A stretch of 64,000 bases of DNA. It comes from Candidatus Binataceae bacterium. Its GTDB lineage: Bacteria > Desulfobacterota > Binatia > Binatales > Binataceae. Positions 17,368-25,945 of the stretch are shown here, piece after piece (position 1 is the first letter of the stretch; each line of letters opens with the position of its first letter). The stretch lies in contig DASRHP010000001.1 in assembly GCA_035650475.1 (NCBI GenBank), forward strand, positions 62,001-126,000, read 5' to 3'. Made by a program: the position numbers and the translations under genes. The notes under the pieces were generated by a model, which was not told where the DNA came from, did not search any database, and worked only from the letters and a program-made list of their open reading frames with translations.

Positions 17368-18696
17368 ATGTCCGAGCCCGTGCGATGCATCGTCCTGGGC
17401 GCTGCCGGCCGCGACTTTCACGACTTCCAGGTCTTCCTCCGTGACCGCCCGGAGTTTCGGGTGGTTGCCTTCACCGCTGCGCAGATCCCCTTCATCGAGC
17501 GGCGCAGCTTTCCGCGCGAGCTTGCCGGCCCGCTCTACGATTCTGACATCCCGATATTTCCCGAAACCGAACTGCGGGTGCTGATCGGGCGCCTGCGTGC
17601 CGATCTCGTCTTTCTCTCCTACAGCGACCTGCCGTACGACGAGGTAATGCACAAGGCGAGCCTGGTGCAGGCGTGCGGGGCAGGTTTTGCGATGCTGGGC
17701 CCGCGCCTTACCCAGCTTGAAAGCCGTCTGCCGGTTGTTGCGGTCACTGCCGTGCGTACCGGCGCGGGCAAGAGTCCGCTCTCGCAGGCGCTGGCGCGCG
17801 CAGTCACGGCCGCCGGGCGGCGAGTCGCAGTGGTTCGTCATCCGATGCCCTACGGCGACCTGCTTAGGCAGCGCGCGATGCGCTACGCGAGCGAGGTCGA
17901 CTTCGAGCATCACGGTTGTACGCTGGAGGAACGCGAGGAGTACGAACCATATATCGAAGCCGGGCTCGCGGTCTTCGCCGGCGTTGACTATCGCGCGATC
18001 CTTGCCCAGGCGGAGCGCGAGGCGGACGTTATTCTGTGGGACGGCGGCAACAACGACTATCCGTTCCTTCGTCCCGACCTGTCGATCGTCGTGCTCGACG
18101 CGCTGCGCCCCGGCCATGAGACCAGCTATTACCCGGGCGAGACGAATCTGCGCGCCGCCGACGTACTGGTGCTGAACAAGGTATCCGGCGCCACGCCCGA
18201 GGCGCTCGCGCTGATTCGGCGCCACGCCTCGGAGCTCAACCCAGGCGCCCCAATGATCGAGTCCGATCTCGTCGTCAACGTCGAACCCGGCGCCGCGCTT
18301 GCCGGCAAGCGCGTCGTGGTGGTCGAGGACGGCCCGACGCTGACGCACGGCGGGATGGCGTCGGGGGCGGGCGCGGTCGCGGCGCGCGCGGCCGGCGCCG
18401 TGATTATTGATCCGCGCGGCTTCGCCGTGGGCAGCATCGCCGAGGCCTATCGCAGCTATCCGCATATCGGCGCAGTGCTGCCGGCGCTCGGCTACTCGGC
18501 GGCGCAGATCGCGGAACTGGGCGAAACGCTGCGCCGCAGCGGCGCCGACGCAATCGTGGACGCCAGCCCCGCGCGTCTGGAGCGTGTGCTGCAACTGGGG
18601 ACCCCGCTGATCCGGGTACGTTACCGTTTCGAGCAGCGCTCCGGCCCGCCGCTGTTCGCGCTGGTGCATGAGCGGCTGGCGCGGATGCGGAAGTAG
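17368..18696 (+). CDS. Cyclic 2,3-diphosphoglycerate synthetase-like GTPase
   Basis: 442-residue protein resembling archaeal cyclic 2,3-diphosphoglycerate synthetase, which closes 2,3-bisphosphoglycerate into a cyclic anhydride with ATP. The N-terminal Rossmann-like part is RCIVLGAAGRDFHDFQVF, shown as RCIVLGAAGRDF; a P-loop follows (AVRTGAGKSPLSQAL, around residue 130). Later motifs are ILWDGGNNDYPFLRPD, DALRPGHETSYYPGE and VLNKVSGATPE, which look like a G3-like DGGNN and G4-like NKV. Length is close to the archaeal enzyme (about 460). The bacterial relatives are uncharacterised, so the reaction here is inference. Confidence 0.75.
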   Translation: MSEPVRCIVLGAAGRDFHDFQVFLRDRPEFRVVAFTAAQIPFIERRSFPRELAGPLYDSDIPIFPETELRVLIGRLRADLVFLSYSDLPYDEVMHKASLVQACGAGFAMLGPRLTQLESRLPVVAVTAVRTGAGKSPLSQALARAVTAAGRRVAVVRHPMPYGDLLRQRAMRYASEVDFEHHGCTLEEREEYEPYIEAGLAVFAGVDYRAILAQAEREADVILWDGGNNDYPFLRPDLSIVVLDALRPGHETSYYPGETNLRAADVLVLNKVSGATPEALALIRRHASELNPGAPMIESDLVVNVEPGAALAGKRVVVVEDGPTLTHGGMASGAGAVAARAAGAVIIDPRGFAVGSIAEAYRSYPHIGAVLPALGYSAAQIAELGETLRRSGADAIVDASPARLERVLQLGTPLIRVRYRFEQRSGPPLFALVHERLARMRK

Positions 18697-18747
18697 CCCT
18701 GCGCAGGCGTCTTCGATTTTCCGGATGCGCTTGCTTAAATTGCGGGG

Positions 18748-19038
18748 ATGAAGTTGTGCAGCGCCGCGGCGCTCGCGCTAGCCGCGTGGTATCTGGTCGC
18801 GCCGCCCTTCACCAGCGACGGCGTCAATTCCAGTCTGCCGCTCGCGCAGTGGCAGCAGATGGCGGCGTTTGGGACGACCGCTGAATGCGAGGCCTACGCC
18901 GCCAGTCTCAAGAAATACTCAGCCGAGCGGGCGAGCCAGAACAAGGATCCGCGCTACCAGGACATGCTTAAGTACGCGGCGCAGTCGATCGCCGGCGCAC
19001 GCTGCGTCGCCGGCAACGACCCGCAGTTGAAGAAATAA
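18748..19038 (+). CDS. Small exported hypothetical protein
   Basis: 96 residues, starting with an N-terminal hydrophobic stretch (MKLCSAAALALAAWYLVAPP) that could be a signal peptide or anchor. The rest is polar with two cysteines (TAECEAY and GARCVAG) that could form a disulphide in the periplasm. No family recognised. It follows the cyclic-diphosphoglycerate-synthetase-like gene by 51 bases and may share its transcript. Confidence 0.55.
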   Translation: MKLCSAAALALAAWYLVAPPFTSDGVNSSLPLAQWQQMAAFGTTAECEAYAASLKKYSAERASQNKDPRYQDMLKYAAQSIAGARCVAGNDPQLKK

Positions 19039-19622
19039 GGCGCCCCGCGGGTCACGCCACGCCGTGGCGGCCGAGTGATTTTCCGCAGTCGTCGAAGCTG
19101 CTGGGCCTAACCCGATCGAGGGGATAGACATGAAGTGAACCCCTTCGGCCGGACGCCTGTCAGGCGGACGATTGATTCCACGATAGACTGTGATGCCGCG
19201 CCAGTCCGCGCGTCTCCGCGCGGACCTCCAGAAAGTCGAGCACCACCTGTCGCTTAAACTCCACGCTAAAGCTCCGGCGCCTTGCCACGGCTTATCCTCC
19301 GATAAGCCCGGCCGCTCGGTCCAATCCGTTCTCTCTCAACTGTCTGGTTTTCGGCGGTCACTCCAGCTCTCGCGCCAACGTGAGTCAGAATTAAACCGGC
19401 GTTGACACAACAGCCGCCCGAAGACCCTGACTCCACAAGAGCCAGGATCATGTCCCCAATGTGCCGCCGAAAGCGACAATCGAACTGCGATGAAGAGGAT
19501 TTCGATTTGTTGGTACGCCGCACAGCAGCGGCATGCCTGTTGCAGCCTCGGAAAAGAAGCATCAACCCGTCGAAGCGCATGCACCGGGCGCAGGCGGAAC
19601 AAGCAAACAGGAGGTCACGACA
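19039..19622. other. Degraded mobile-element region
   Basis: Holds the 5' part of an IS3-type orfA (annotated separately) and no other intact gene. Around 19386-19405 the bases gaattaaaccggcgttgaca look like insertion-sequence end material, but no matching inverted partner was found. This region marks the left border of the less GC-rich island. Confidence 0.45.
19160..19288 (-). pseudogene. IS3-family transposase OrfA remnant
   Basis: The minus-strand frame from GTG 19288 to TGA 19160 reads ARRRSFSVEFKRQVVLDFL, then RGLARHHSLSWNQ, and stops. This is the start of the helix-turn-helix OrfA of IS3/IS911-type transposases (usual length about 90-100 residues); homology ends at the recognition helix. 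A strong GGAGG ribosome-binding site precedes the GTG. Nothing resembling orfB with its DDE domain is present nearby. The copy is dead, but it shows that an IS element once inserted at the edge of the stress-gene island. Confidence 0.7.
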
Positions 19623-20135
19623 ATGGGATTGCTTGAAAGATGGAGACCATCGAGGGAACTGGAACGCTTTCGTAACGAGTTCGACGACCTATTGGAACGC
19701 TTCGGCTTCGACCACGACTGGTTCCGCTTTCCGCTTGGCCGCGAGTTTTTCGCGGAATGGGAGCCTCTACCGAGGCATCCGGCGATCGAAACACGCGTGG
19801 AAGACGGCAAGTTTATCGTTTGCGCCGACCTCCCTGGCGTCGATCCGAAGGACGTCGATATCAAGGTTGTAGGCGACGTGTTGACCATCAAGGGCTCGCG
19901 GGAAGAGAAGCGCGAGAAGAAAAAGGCTGACTATCTCCGCCGCGAAATCCGCTACGGAGCCTTCGAACGCTCCATCCCGCTGCCTGAGGGTATCAAAGCG
20001 GAAGATCTGAAGGCGTCCTACCATGATGGGGTGCTGGAGCTAACAGCACCGATGCCCAAGGAGGCCTTACCGAAGGAGGTAAAGATCCAGATCGAAGCCC
20101 CAAAGGACAATTCGGCGAAGAAGAACGCGGCCTGA
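19623..20135 (+). CDS. Hsp20/alpha-crystallin small heat-shock protein
   Basis: ATP-independent chaperone that holds unfolding proteins. The alpha-crystallin domain covers residues about 55-155: PAIETRVEDGKFIVCADLPG, VDIKVVGDVLTIKGSREEK, YGAFERSIPLPEGI and the DGVLELTAP strand. A C-terminal I-x-I motif is present (KIQIEA) and the tail is lysine-rich. The ATG at 19623 has AGGAGG eight bases upstream; the frame upstream is not part of the family. 170 residues. It is followed at 62 bases by a broken CBS-domain gene, a pairing seen in dormancy and stress loci. Confidence 0.92.
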   Translation: MGLLERWRPSRELERFRNEFDDLLERFGFDHDWFRFPLGREFFAEWEPLPRHPAIETRVEDGKFIVCADLPGVDPKDVDIKVVGDVLTIKGSREEKREKKKADYLRREIRYGAFERSIPLPEGIKAEDLKASYHDGVLELTAPMPKEALPKEVKIQIEAPKDNSAKKNAA

Positions 20136-20197
20136 CGGCGCCGGGTGCGCCGGGCACTTCAGCAGAACGCGAGCACGGCGACCAAGGAGTGTGTGAA

Positions 20198-20571
20198 ATG
20201 AACGTCGAGCAATTAATGATGCGCGAGGTCGCACCTTGCCCCGCGTCGGACACACTCATCCGCGCCGCCTTACTGATGTGGGAATTCGACTGTGGTTGTA
20301 TTCCGTCGTCAGCACCGATGGTGATGACAAGGTCGTTGGAGTAGTCACCGACCGCGATATTGCGATTGCTGCGCACACCCCGGGCAAGCCAGTGTTTGCC
20401 ATCCGGATGACCCGGGCCATGTCGTACAAGGTAATTACCTGTCACGCCAACGATGGCTAGCCAGGTGGAGGCGCTGATGCGCGAGTAAGGCGGCTGCTCG
20501 TCCTGGACCAAAACGAACGCCTGGTCGAGATTATCTCGCTCAATGACCTCGCGCGGGAGAGCCCAGCGTGA
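20198..20571 (+). pseudogene. CBS-domain protein, frameshifted
   Basis: The ATG at 20198 has AAGGAG about ten bases upstream and starts a typical CBS protein: NVEQLMMREVAPCPASDTL, then MWEFDCGCIP. Near 20313 the frame shifts; the continuation VVSTDGDDKVVGVVTDRDIA is clear in another frame. Near 20456 it breaks again, with QVEALMRE and then RRLLVLDQNERLVEIISLND in still other frames, ending at TGA 20571. The pieces are colinear with a pair of CBS domains of about 140 residues. Two or more frameshifts make this a pseudogene unless sequencing errors explain them. Confidence 0.75.
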
Positions 20572-20704
20572 GAAGACCTCGGCCGGCAAACAGGTGGAAG
20601 CCCCTCAAGACGCGGTAGCGGAGACGCTGGCGGCTCTCTGTTGGCCTCGCGTCTCGCACGAGTTAAACGCGCAGCCAGAGGACAAACGAAGGCGTAGACT
20701 TGAC

Positions 20705-20742
20705 AAGGACGGGTGTTATCCAGTGGAGAATCACCCGTCCTT
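20705..20742. repeat. Strong inverted repeat (11-base perfect arms)
   Basis: AAGGACGGGTG at 20705-20715 pairs perfectly with CACCCGTCCTT at 20732-20742. The loop itself can pair further (TTATCC with GGAGAA) around an AGT tip, giving nearly 17 base pairs. It lies after the CBS pseudogene and before the glycosyltransferase. No T run follows. It could be a terminator for the Hsp20 transcript, a repeat element or an operator. Confidence 0.6.
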
Positions 20743-20835
20743 CAAGCCAAAGACGCTTTCCGCGAAGTCGACGGAGATATTATGCGATTGGCTGGTAAAA
20801 CCTCGGAACGGCTTTTCCGCGGCTCGGGTTCGACA

Positions 20836-21942
20836 ATGTTGAAGCAGACCCGTGACCGCCTTCGCATCGCGCAGGTGGCTCCGCTGTACGAAAGCGTGCC
20901 CCCCAAGCTATACGGTGGCACCGAGCGTGTCGTAGCCTACGTGACCGAGGAGTTGATCCGGCGGGGCCACGACGTAACTCTTTTCGCATCGGGCGATTCG
21001 ACCGCCGCCGCACCGCTCAAGGCTGTTCATCACACGGCGCTCAGACCAGGCGGGCTGGCTGTTTGGGGCCAAAGCCTGCACCTGCCAATGCTCAGCGAGG
21101 TGTTCGATAATGCTGATCGCTTCGACGTGATCCATTGTCACTTGGACTATTGGAGTTTCCCGTTCGCCCGGATGGTGAGCACGCCAACGCTTACGACGCT
21201 GCACGGCCGCCTCGACATTCCGCAGCTGCATAGCGTCTATCGGTATTACTCTGAGGCTCCGGTCGTGTCGATCAGCGACGCGCAGCGCGAACCTTTGACG
21301 GAACTCAATTGGAGAGGCACCGTCTACCACGGCTTGCCGGCCGATCAGCTCACATTTAACCCCGGCCCCGGCAGCTATCTCGCTTTTCTGGGACGCATCG
21401 CGCCCGAAAAACGTCCTGACCTGGCCATCGAGGTCGCGCGGCGAACGCGAATTCCACTCAAAATCGCCGCCAAGGTCGACGCTGTGGATCGGGAGTATTT
21501 CGAGAGCCGGATCCGGCCGCTTCTTGAGGGCGAAGACATCGATTTCATCGGCGAAATAAGCGAGTGCGAGAAGAGCGACTTTCTCGGCAACGCGATGGCG
21601 CTTTTATTTCCGGTCGACTGGCCCGAGCCGTTTGGTCTGGTCATGATCGAAGCGCTGGCCTGCGGCACCCCGGTCATCGCCCGCCCCTGCGGATCGGTTC
21701 CCGAGGTGGTGCGCAATGGAGTGACCGGGCTGATCGCATCCAGCACTGGCGACCTGGCAGAGGCAGTACATCGAATTCCCTCCATCTCGCGGCACAGATG
21801 CCGCGCAGAATTCGAGGCTCGCTTCACCGCCGGTGTGATGGCGGATCATTACGAGCGGATTTATCACCGCCTGGTCGATGAACATCTCGCCCAGGCCCGG
21901 GGTGAGAGCCGCTCACCGGCGGGAGATGGTAGAGGGGGATGA
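20836..21942 (+). CDS. Family-4 glycosyltransferase
   Basis: Retaining GT-B glycosyltransferase using a nucleotide sugar. N-terminal domain: RIAQVAPLYESVPPKLYGG, a GGTERVV loop, DVIHCHLDYW; C-terminal domain: FLGRIAPEKRPDLAIEVA, then the EPFGLVMIEALACGTPVIA segment with the E-x7-E motif that holds the donor. I prefer the ATG at 20836 because homology starts within ten residues; the longer frame from 20713 would read through the strong hairpin. 368 residues. Acceptor unknown. Such genes often lie beside Hsp20 and other stress genes. Confidence 0.88.
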   Translation: MLKQTRDRLRIAQVAPLYESVPPKLYGGTERVVAYVTEELIRRGHDVTLFASGDSTAAAPLKAVHHTALRPGGLAVWGQSLHLPMLSEVFDNADRFDVIHCHLDYWSFPFARMVSTPTLTTLHGRLDIPQLHSVYRYYSEAPVVSISDAQREPLTELNWRGTVYHGLPADQLTFNPGPGSYLAFLGRIAPEKRPDLAIEVARRTRIPLKIAAKVDAVDREYFESRIRPLLEGEDIDFIGEISECEKSDFLGNAMALLFPVDWPEPFGLVMIEALACGTPVIARPCGSVPEVVRNGVTGLIASSTGDLAEAVHRIPSISRHRCRAEFEARFTAGVMADHYERIYHRLVDEHLAQARGESRSPAGDGRGG

Positions 21943-22408
21943 TTACGCGTGAACAACCGCAACATTGGCCACCGGACCTTGAGAAGAATTGACTTCGAAC
22001 AGCAGCCGGAGCCGGTGAGCGGGGGCCGGTGCCGAATTCCACATCCACGCATCCTCGCCGACCTCGCGCAGCGCTGCTTACGTCGAGATGAACGGCTTGG
22101 CGGGTACGAAGCCGGCCGAGATTTTCCCGAAGGCGCCCTGGGCTTGTTTCACGACGAAGGACGATAGTGCTAGTTGAGCCGCTTCGAGCTGGAGCTCGCG
22201 GGCTAACAACCTGCTATTCCACTTCCTGCGCGCGTCGAAAACATGCGCAGGCGCGGATTAACCTGAGCAGTCCTAGTCCCGGCGCCAGCGATACAAAGGT
22301 GAGGTTCAAGAACCGCCTAATGGGGTTCCCCTAGGACGCGAGCGCGCCGGAGCGAAGTCCAAGTGCGTTAGAAACGCAGCCTCTTCCGTGCGTCAGGAGC
22401 AAGGTGCG
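21943..22408. other. Gene-poor interval with a decayed open stretch
   Basis: No supported gene. On the minus strand a frame running from about 22260 down to a TAA at 22078-22080 has protein-like composition (SSFVVKQAQGAFGK, FVPAKPFIST) but no start and no recognised family; it may be a gene fragment. Two small back-to-back hairpins (GGTTC-AA-GAACC and GGGG-TT-CCCC) lie near 22303-22336. Confidence 0.3.
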
Positions 22409-23092
22409 ATGTTGGCGACAACACAATATGCAATCCTGGGCGTGACACAGACAGAAAGCCAAGACGGCTTGCGCCGGGTTTTTCGGCAGCTCGTCAAACG
22501 CTATCACCCCGACCGTGCCGGCCCGGCCGCGACCTCGGCCTTTCAGCAGATCATCAACGCCTACCGGGTTTTAGAAAGGGCTGAATGGCGCCGCCACTAT
22601 GACGAGGGAGTCAACGACGCACTCCAGCGCCAAATTGCAGCGTCAGCGTTGATACCCGCCGGGGAGGAGCCTAGTGCAGCCCTCCCCACGATCATTCCTA
22701 CCATTGAACTGAGGGTGCTGTCGCTGGTCGCGTTGGAGGCTCTCGCTCATCGAGTGAATCAGCGGCTCCATGGCACTGAGACCGCTGGCGACGACGAGTG
22801 GGGTCCGCTCGATCTCATCGCCACGCTTAGAGCAAACGACGCAGAGCGCGGCGGTGCGACGATTCTTGTCCTTCCCGCGTGGTACCCGTGCGCAGAGTGC
22901 GGCGGGACGGGACGCGTGGGAAACCTGCCGTGCCCTGCCTGCGACGGAGAGACGGTTGAACTGAAGGAAGAGCGAATCCATGTGAGAATACCTCCGCTCC
23001 GTTCGGCATACATGCGCCTGGAGCTGCCCGTACCGTGCATGGGGGTTGTGGGTAAGTACCTCCGACTGCATATACGGGTCGTCGAGGCGTAG
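22409..23092 (+). CDS. J-domain protein with partial DnaJ zinc motif
   Basis: Co-chaperone for an Hsp70. The J domain covers residues 4-70 with the essential HPD at 33-35 (RYHPDRAG) and ends in the usual helix-IV segment. After a long variable middle, one pair of DnaJ-type zinc motifs appears (CAECGGTG and CPACDG), where DnaJ itself has four. The C-terminal part (IRIPPLRSAYMRLEL, VVGKYLRLHIRVVEA read loosely) has the strand pattern of the DnaJ substrate-binding domain. 227 residues, from the ATG at 22409 with AGGAGCAAGG upstream. It is a shortened, divergent DnaJ relative, 50 bases before the P-type ATPase. Confidence 0.8.
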   Translation: MLATTQYAILGVTQTESQDGLRRVFRQLVKRYHPDRAGPAATSAFQQIINAYRVLERAEWRRHYDEGVNDALQRQIAASALIPAGEEPSAALPTIIPTIELRVLSLVALEALAHRVNQRLHGTETAGDDEWGPLDLIATLRANDAERGGATILVLPAWYPCAECGGTGRVGNLPCPACDGETVELKEERIHVRIPPLRSAYMRLELPVPCMGVVGKYLRLHIRVVEA

Positions 23093-23142
23093 ATGTAGGG
23101 TTCCACCGGCGCTCGACTCTGTCGGACGGAGCCGGTTCATCC

Positions 23143-25914
23143 ATGAAGATTCATCAACTTAGCGTCAGGGACGTTCTCGCAAGCCTCAACAGCACCACGG
23201 AAGGCCTTTCATCCAGCGAGGCCATGCGCAGGCTTCGCGAATACGGACCGAACCGCGTCGAGGAAGTAGTCACCGAATCGGCGCCCCTGCGCTTCTTGAA
23301 GGAGTTCACCCACTTTTTCGCGTTGATTCTGTGGCTCGCAGCGGCGCTGGCTTTCCTAGCGGAATGGCTGTCGCCCGGCCAGGACATGGCGAGGATCGGC
23401 TACGCCCTGGTAGCAGTGATCATCGTTAGCGGGTTGTTCTCCTTTTGGCAGGAATTCCGCATCGAGCGCGCCCTCGCCGCGCTCCGCGAGCTTCTTCCCA
23501 ATCAGGTGGAAGTATTGCGCGACGGCAAGGTGCAGCGGCTGGCCGCCGACCAGCTCGTTCCCGGTGATGTGATCGTCTTGGAGCAGGGCAGCAAAATTCC
23601 CGCGGATTGCCGTCTGATCGAGGCTTTCGGCGTGCGGGTCAACGACGCGACGATTACCGGTGAATCACTGTCGAAGTCTCGTAGCTGCCAACCATCGCAC
23701 AAGCCTGACGTTATCCGTGCTGAAAACATCTTGCTGGCCGGCACCTCGATGGTGTCGGGGGAGGCAAAAGCGGTCGTTTTCGCAACCGGCACGCATACGG
23801 AGTTCGGCAAGATCGCCCATCTCACCCAGACCGGGCGAGCGGCGGTCTCTCCCCTGCGGCGGCAGATCGCTCACTTAAGCCGTCTAATTGCGGTGCTATC
23901 GCTGCTGATCGGACTGGCTTTCTTTGCTCTCAGCCGTGTGATCGGCGTTCCCTTCTGGAAGGGCTTTATTTTTGCAATCGGCATCATCGTCGCCATGGTG
24001 CCCGAAGGGCTATTGCCGACGCTTACCCTGGCGCTGGTTCTGGCCACGCAACGCATGGCGAGACGTCACGTCCTGATTCGCTATCTACCGTCGGTGGAGA
24101 CGCTGGGCTCCAGCACGGTAATCTGCACCGATAAAACGGGCACTCTGACTCAGAATCGGATGTGTGTTAAGGGGCTTTGGCTCGGGGCGGAGATCGATTG
24201 CGGAAATCCGGACCTAGCACAGACCTCGCCGGACTACCGTTTGTTATTCCTCGCCGCGGCGCTGTGCCACGACCTTCGCGAAGGCGAGCAAGGTGGACGG
24301 CCGGTGCTGCTCGGCGATCCCATGGAGATTGCTCTGGTCGAGACCGCCCGGCGCTTTCTGCCGGCCGTTCCCGACTGTAAGAAACTGGATGAGATCCCGT
24401 TCGACGCCAGCCGTATGCGCCTGACGACCGTGCACGCCACTCCTGACGGTCCAATGCTGTTTTGCAAGGGAGCACCCGAGATGGTCCTCCCGCTTTGCGA
24501 CCGGATCGTCGACCATGGACAGGTTTGCCCGCTGAGCTCCCAGCTTCGCACCAAAATCCGTGAAGCGCAGAAAGCCATGGCAACCCGGGGCTTACGGGTC
24601 ATCGCGATCTCCTATCGGCCGCTGGAAGGAACCTGGCGGCGTGCCCAGCTGGAAGAACACCTCATATTTGCGGGACTAGCTGGCTTGGAAGACCCGCCTC
24701 GCCCTGAGGTGCCGGAGGCGCTGCGAAAATGCCGCGAGGCGGGGATCAGGGTGATTATGGTGACGGGCGACCATCCCTATACCGCAAGGGCAATCGGGCG
24801 TGAGATCGGCCTGATACGGTCGGATACTCCACTGGAAATCAGCGGCGAAATTCTTGGCGCGCTCTCCGACAGCCAGCTCCGACTCGCGCTGGACGCACCC
24901 GAGGTCATCTTCGCGCGGGTCGGGGCGGACCAGAAAAGACGCATCGTCGAAGCGTTGAAGCACAAGGGTCATGTCGTGGCGGTAACTGGTGATGGTGTCA
25001 ATGATGCGCCCGCGCTTAAGAGCGCGCACATCGGGATCGCGATGGGGATCGCGGGCACCGACGTGGCCAAGGAAGCGGCCGACATGGTACTGCTCGACGA
25101 CAACTTCGCAAGTATCGTCAACGCAATCGAAGAGGGGCGGGCAGTTTTCAGCAATATCCGCAAGTTCCTCACTTATATTCTGGCGCACAACGTTCCCGAA
25201 GTGGTTCCCTACCTGGCCTTTTTGCTGTTCAACATTCCTCTCGCGCTTACTCCGATCCAGATTCTGGCCATAGACATGGGAACCGATTCTCTCACCGCGC
25301 TCGGACTGGGCGCCGAAAAGCCCGATGCGCAGATTATGAAACGCCCTCCCCGCCCCCAACATAAACGGCTTCTGGACTGGCCGCTGGCGCTGCGTGCCTA
25401 TCTGTTTCTGGGCGCGATTGAGGCAGCGGTCACGATGGCGACCTTCTTCTTCGTACTCCATCGCTCCGGATGGAAATACGGGCAGCCGCTCGCCAGCAAC
25501 GACCCTTTGTATCTTCAATCGACGACCGCGTGCTTCAGCACGATCGTCGTCTTGCAGATCGTCAATGTGTTCCTCTGCCGGAGCGCAACGCGTTCCATAC
25601 TTTCCACCGGGCTTTTGGGCAACCCGCTCATTTGGGGCGGTGTACTACTGGAAATCGCGCTGGTGGCACTGATTGACTACACGTCTCTTGGCAATCTTCT
25701 TTTTGGCACCGCGCCCATCGGAATGGCCCCCTGGTTGTTTGCGATACCGCTCGCAGGCGGAATGCTGATTGCTGAAGAACTACGCAAGTGGCTCGTTCGC
25801 CGGCGCCTGAGTGATCGAGCGTCGCGCCTGGCATGCCCGCGAGCGGCGGCCAAGCGTCTTTATGCATTTGACGGTGGTCTCGGAAACATGGACAGCCGGC
25901 ACAGCCGCCGGTGA
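23143..25914 (+). CDS. P-type cation-transporting ATPase (P2 group)
   Basis: Pumps a cation across the membrane using ATP. The 923-residue chain has the cation-ATPase N-terminal domain, the actuator motif TGES (about 172-175), the phosphorylation site DKTGTLT (D330), the nucleotide region FCKGAPE, and the hinge TGDGVNDAP (about 615-623). The fourth membrane helix carries VPEGLLPTLTLAL, and the sixth has DMGTDSL. These resemble the Na/K- and Ca-ATPase group rather than heavy-metal pumps, and there is no N-terminal metal-binding domain. The ion cannot be fixed from sequence. M. tuberculosis CtpF is an analogous pump in a dormancy regulon. MarC follows 31 bases later. Confidence 0.92.
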   Translation: MKIHQLSVRDVLASLNSTTEGLSSSEAMRRLREYGPNRVEEVVTESAPLRFLKEFTHFFALILWLAAALAFLAEWLSPGQDMARIGYALVAVIIVSGLFSFWQEFRIERALAALRELLPNQVEVLRDGKVQRLAADQLVPGDVIVLEQGSKIPADCRLIEAFGVRVNDATITGESLSKSRSCQPSHKPDVIRAENILLAGTSMVSGEAKAVVFATGTHTEFGKIAHLTQTGRAAVSPLRRQIAHLSRLIAVLSLLIGLAFFALSRVIGVPFWKGFIFAIGIIVAMVPEGLLPTLTLALVLATQRMARRHVLIRYLPSVETLGSSTVICTDKTGTLTQNRMCVKGLWLGAEIDCGNPDLAQTSPDYRLLFLAAALCHDLREGEQGGRPVLLGDPMEIALVETARRFLPAVPDCKKLDEIPFDASRMRLTTVHATPDGPMLFCKGAPEMVLPLCDRIVDHGQVCPLSSQLRTKIREAQKAMATRGLRVIAISYRPLEGTWRRAQLEEHLIFAGLAGLEDPPRPEVPEALRKCREAGIRVIMVTGDHPYTARAIGREIGLIRSDTPLEISGEILGALSDSQLRLALDAPEVIFARVGADQKRRIVEALKHKGHVVAVTGDGVNDAPALKSAHIGIAMGIAGTDVAKEAADMVLLDDNFASIVNAIEEGRAVFSNIRKFLTYILAHNVPEVVPYLAFLLFNIPLALTPIQILAIDMGTDSLTALGLGAEKPDAQIMKRPPRPQHKRLLDWPLALRAYLFLGAIEAAVTMATFFFVLHRSGWKYGQPLASNDPLYLQSTTACFSTIVVLQIVNVFLCRSATRSILSTGLLGNPLIWGGVLLEIALVALIDYTSLGNLLFGTAPIGMAPWLFAIPLAGGMLIAEELRKWLVRRRLSDRASRLACPRAAAKRLYAFDGGLGNMDSRHSRR

Positions 25915-25945
25915 ACGCATCCGGCGCGATCAGGAAGAGGCACTT

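Noticed and set aside
17266-18669. Minus-strand open frame opposite the cyclic-diphosphoglycerate-synthetase-like gene
   Set aside because: The plus-strand reading has a P-loop and several motifs; the minus reading has none.
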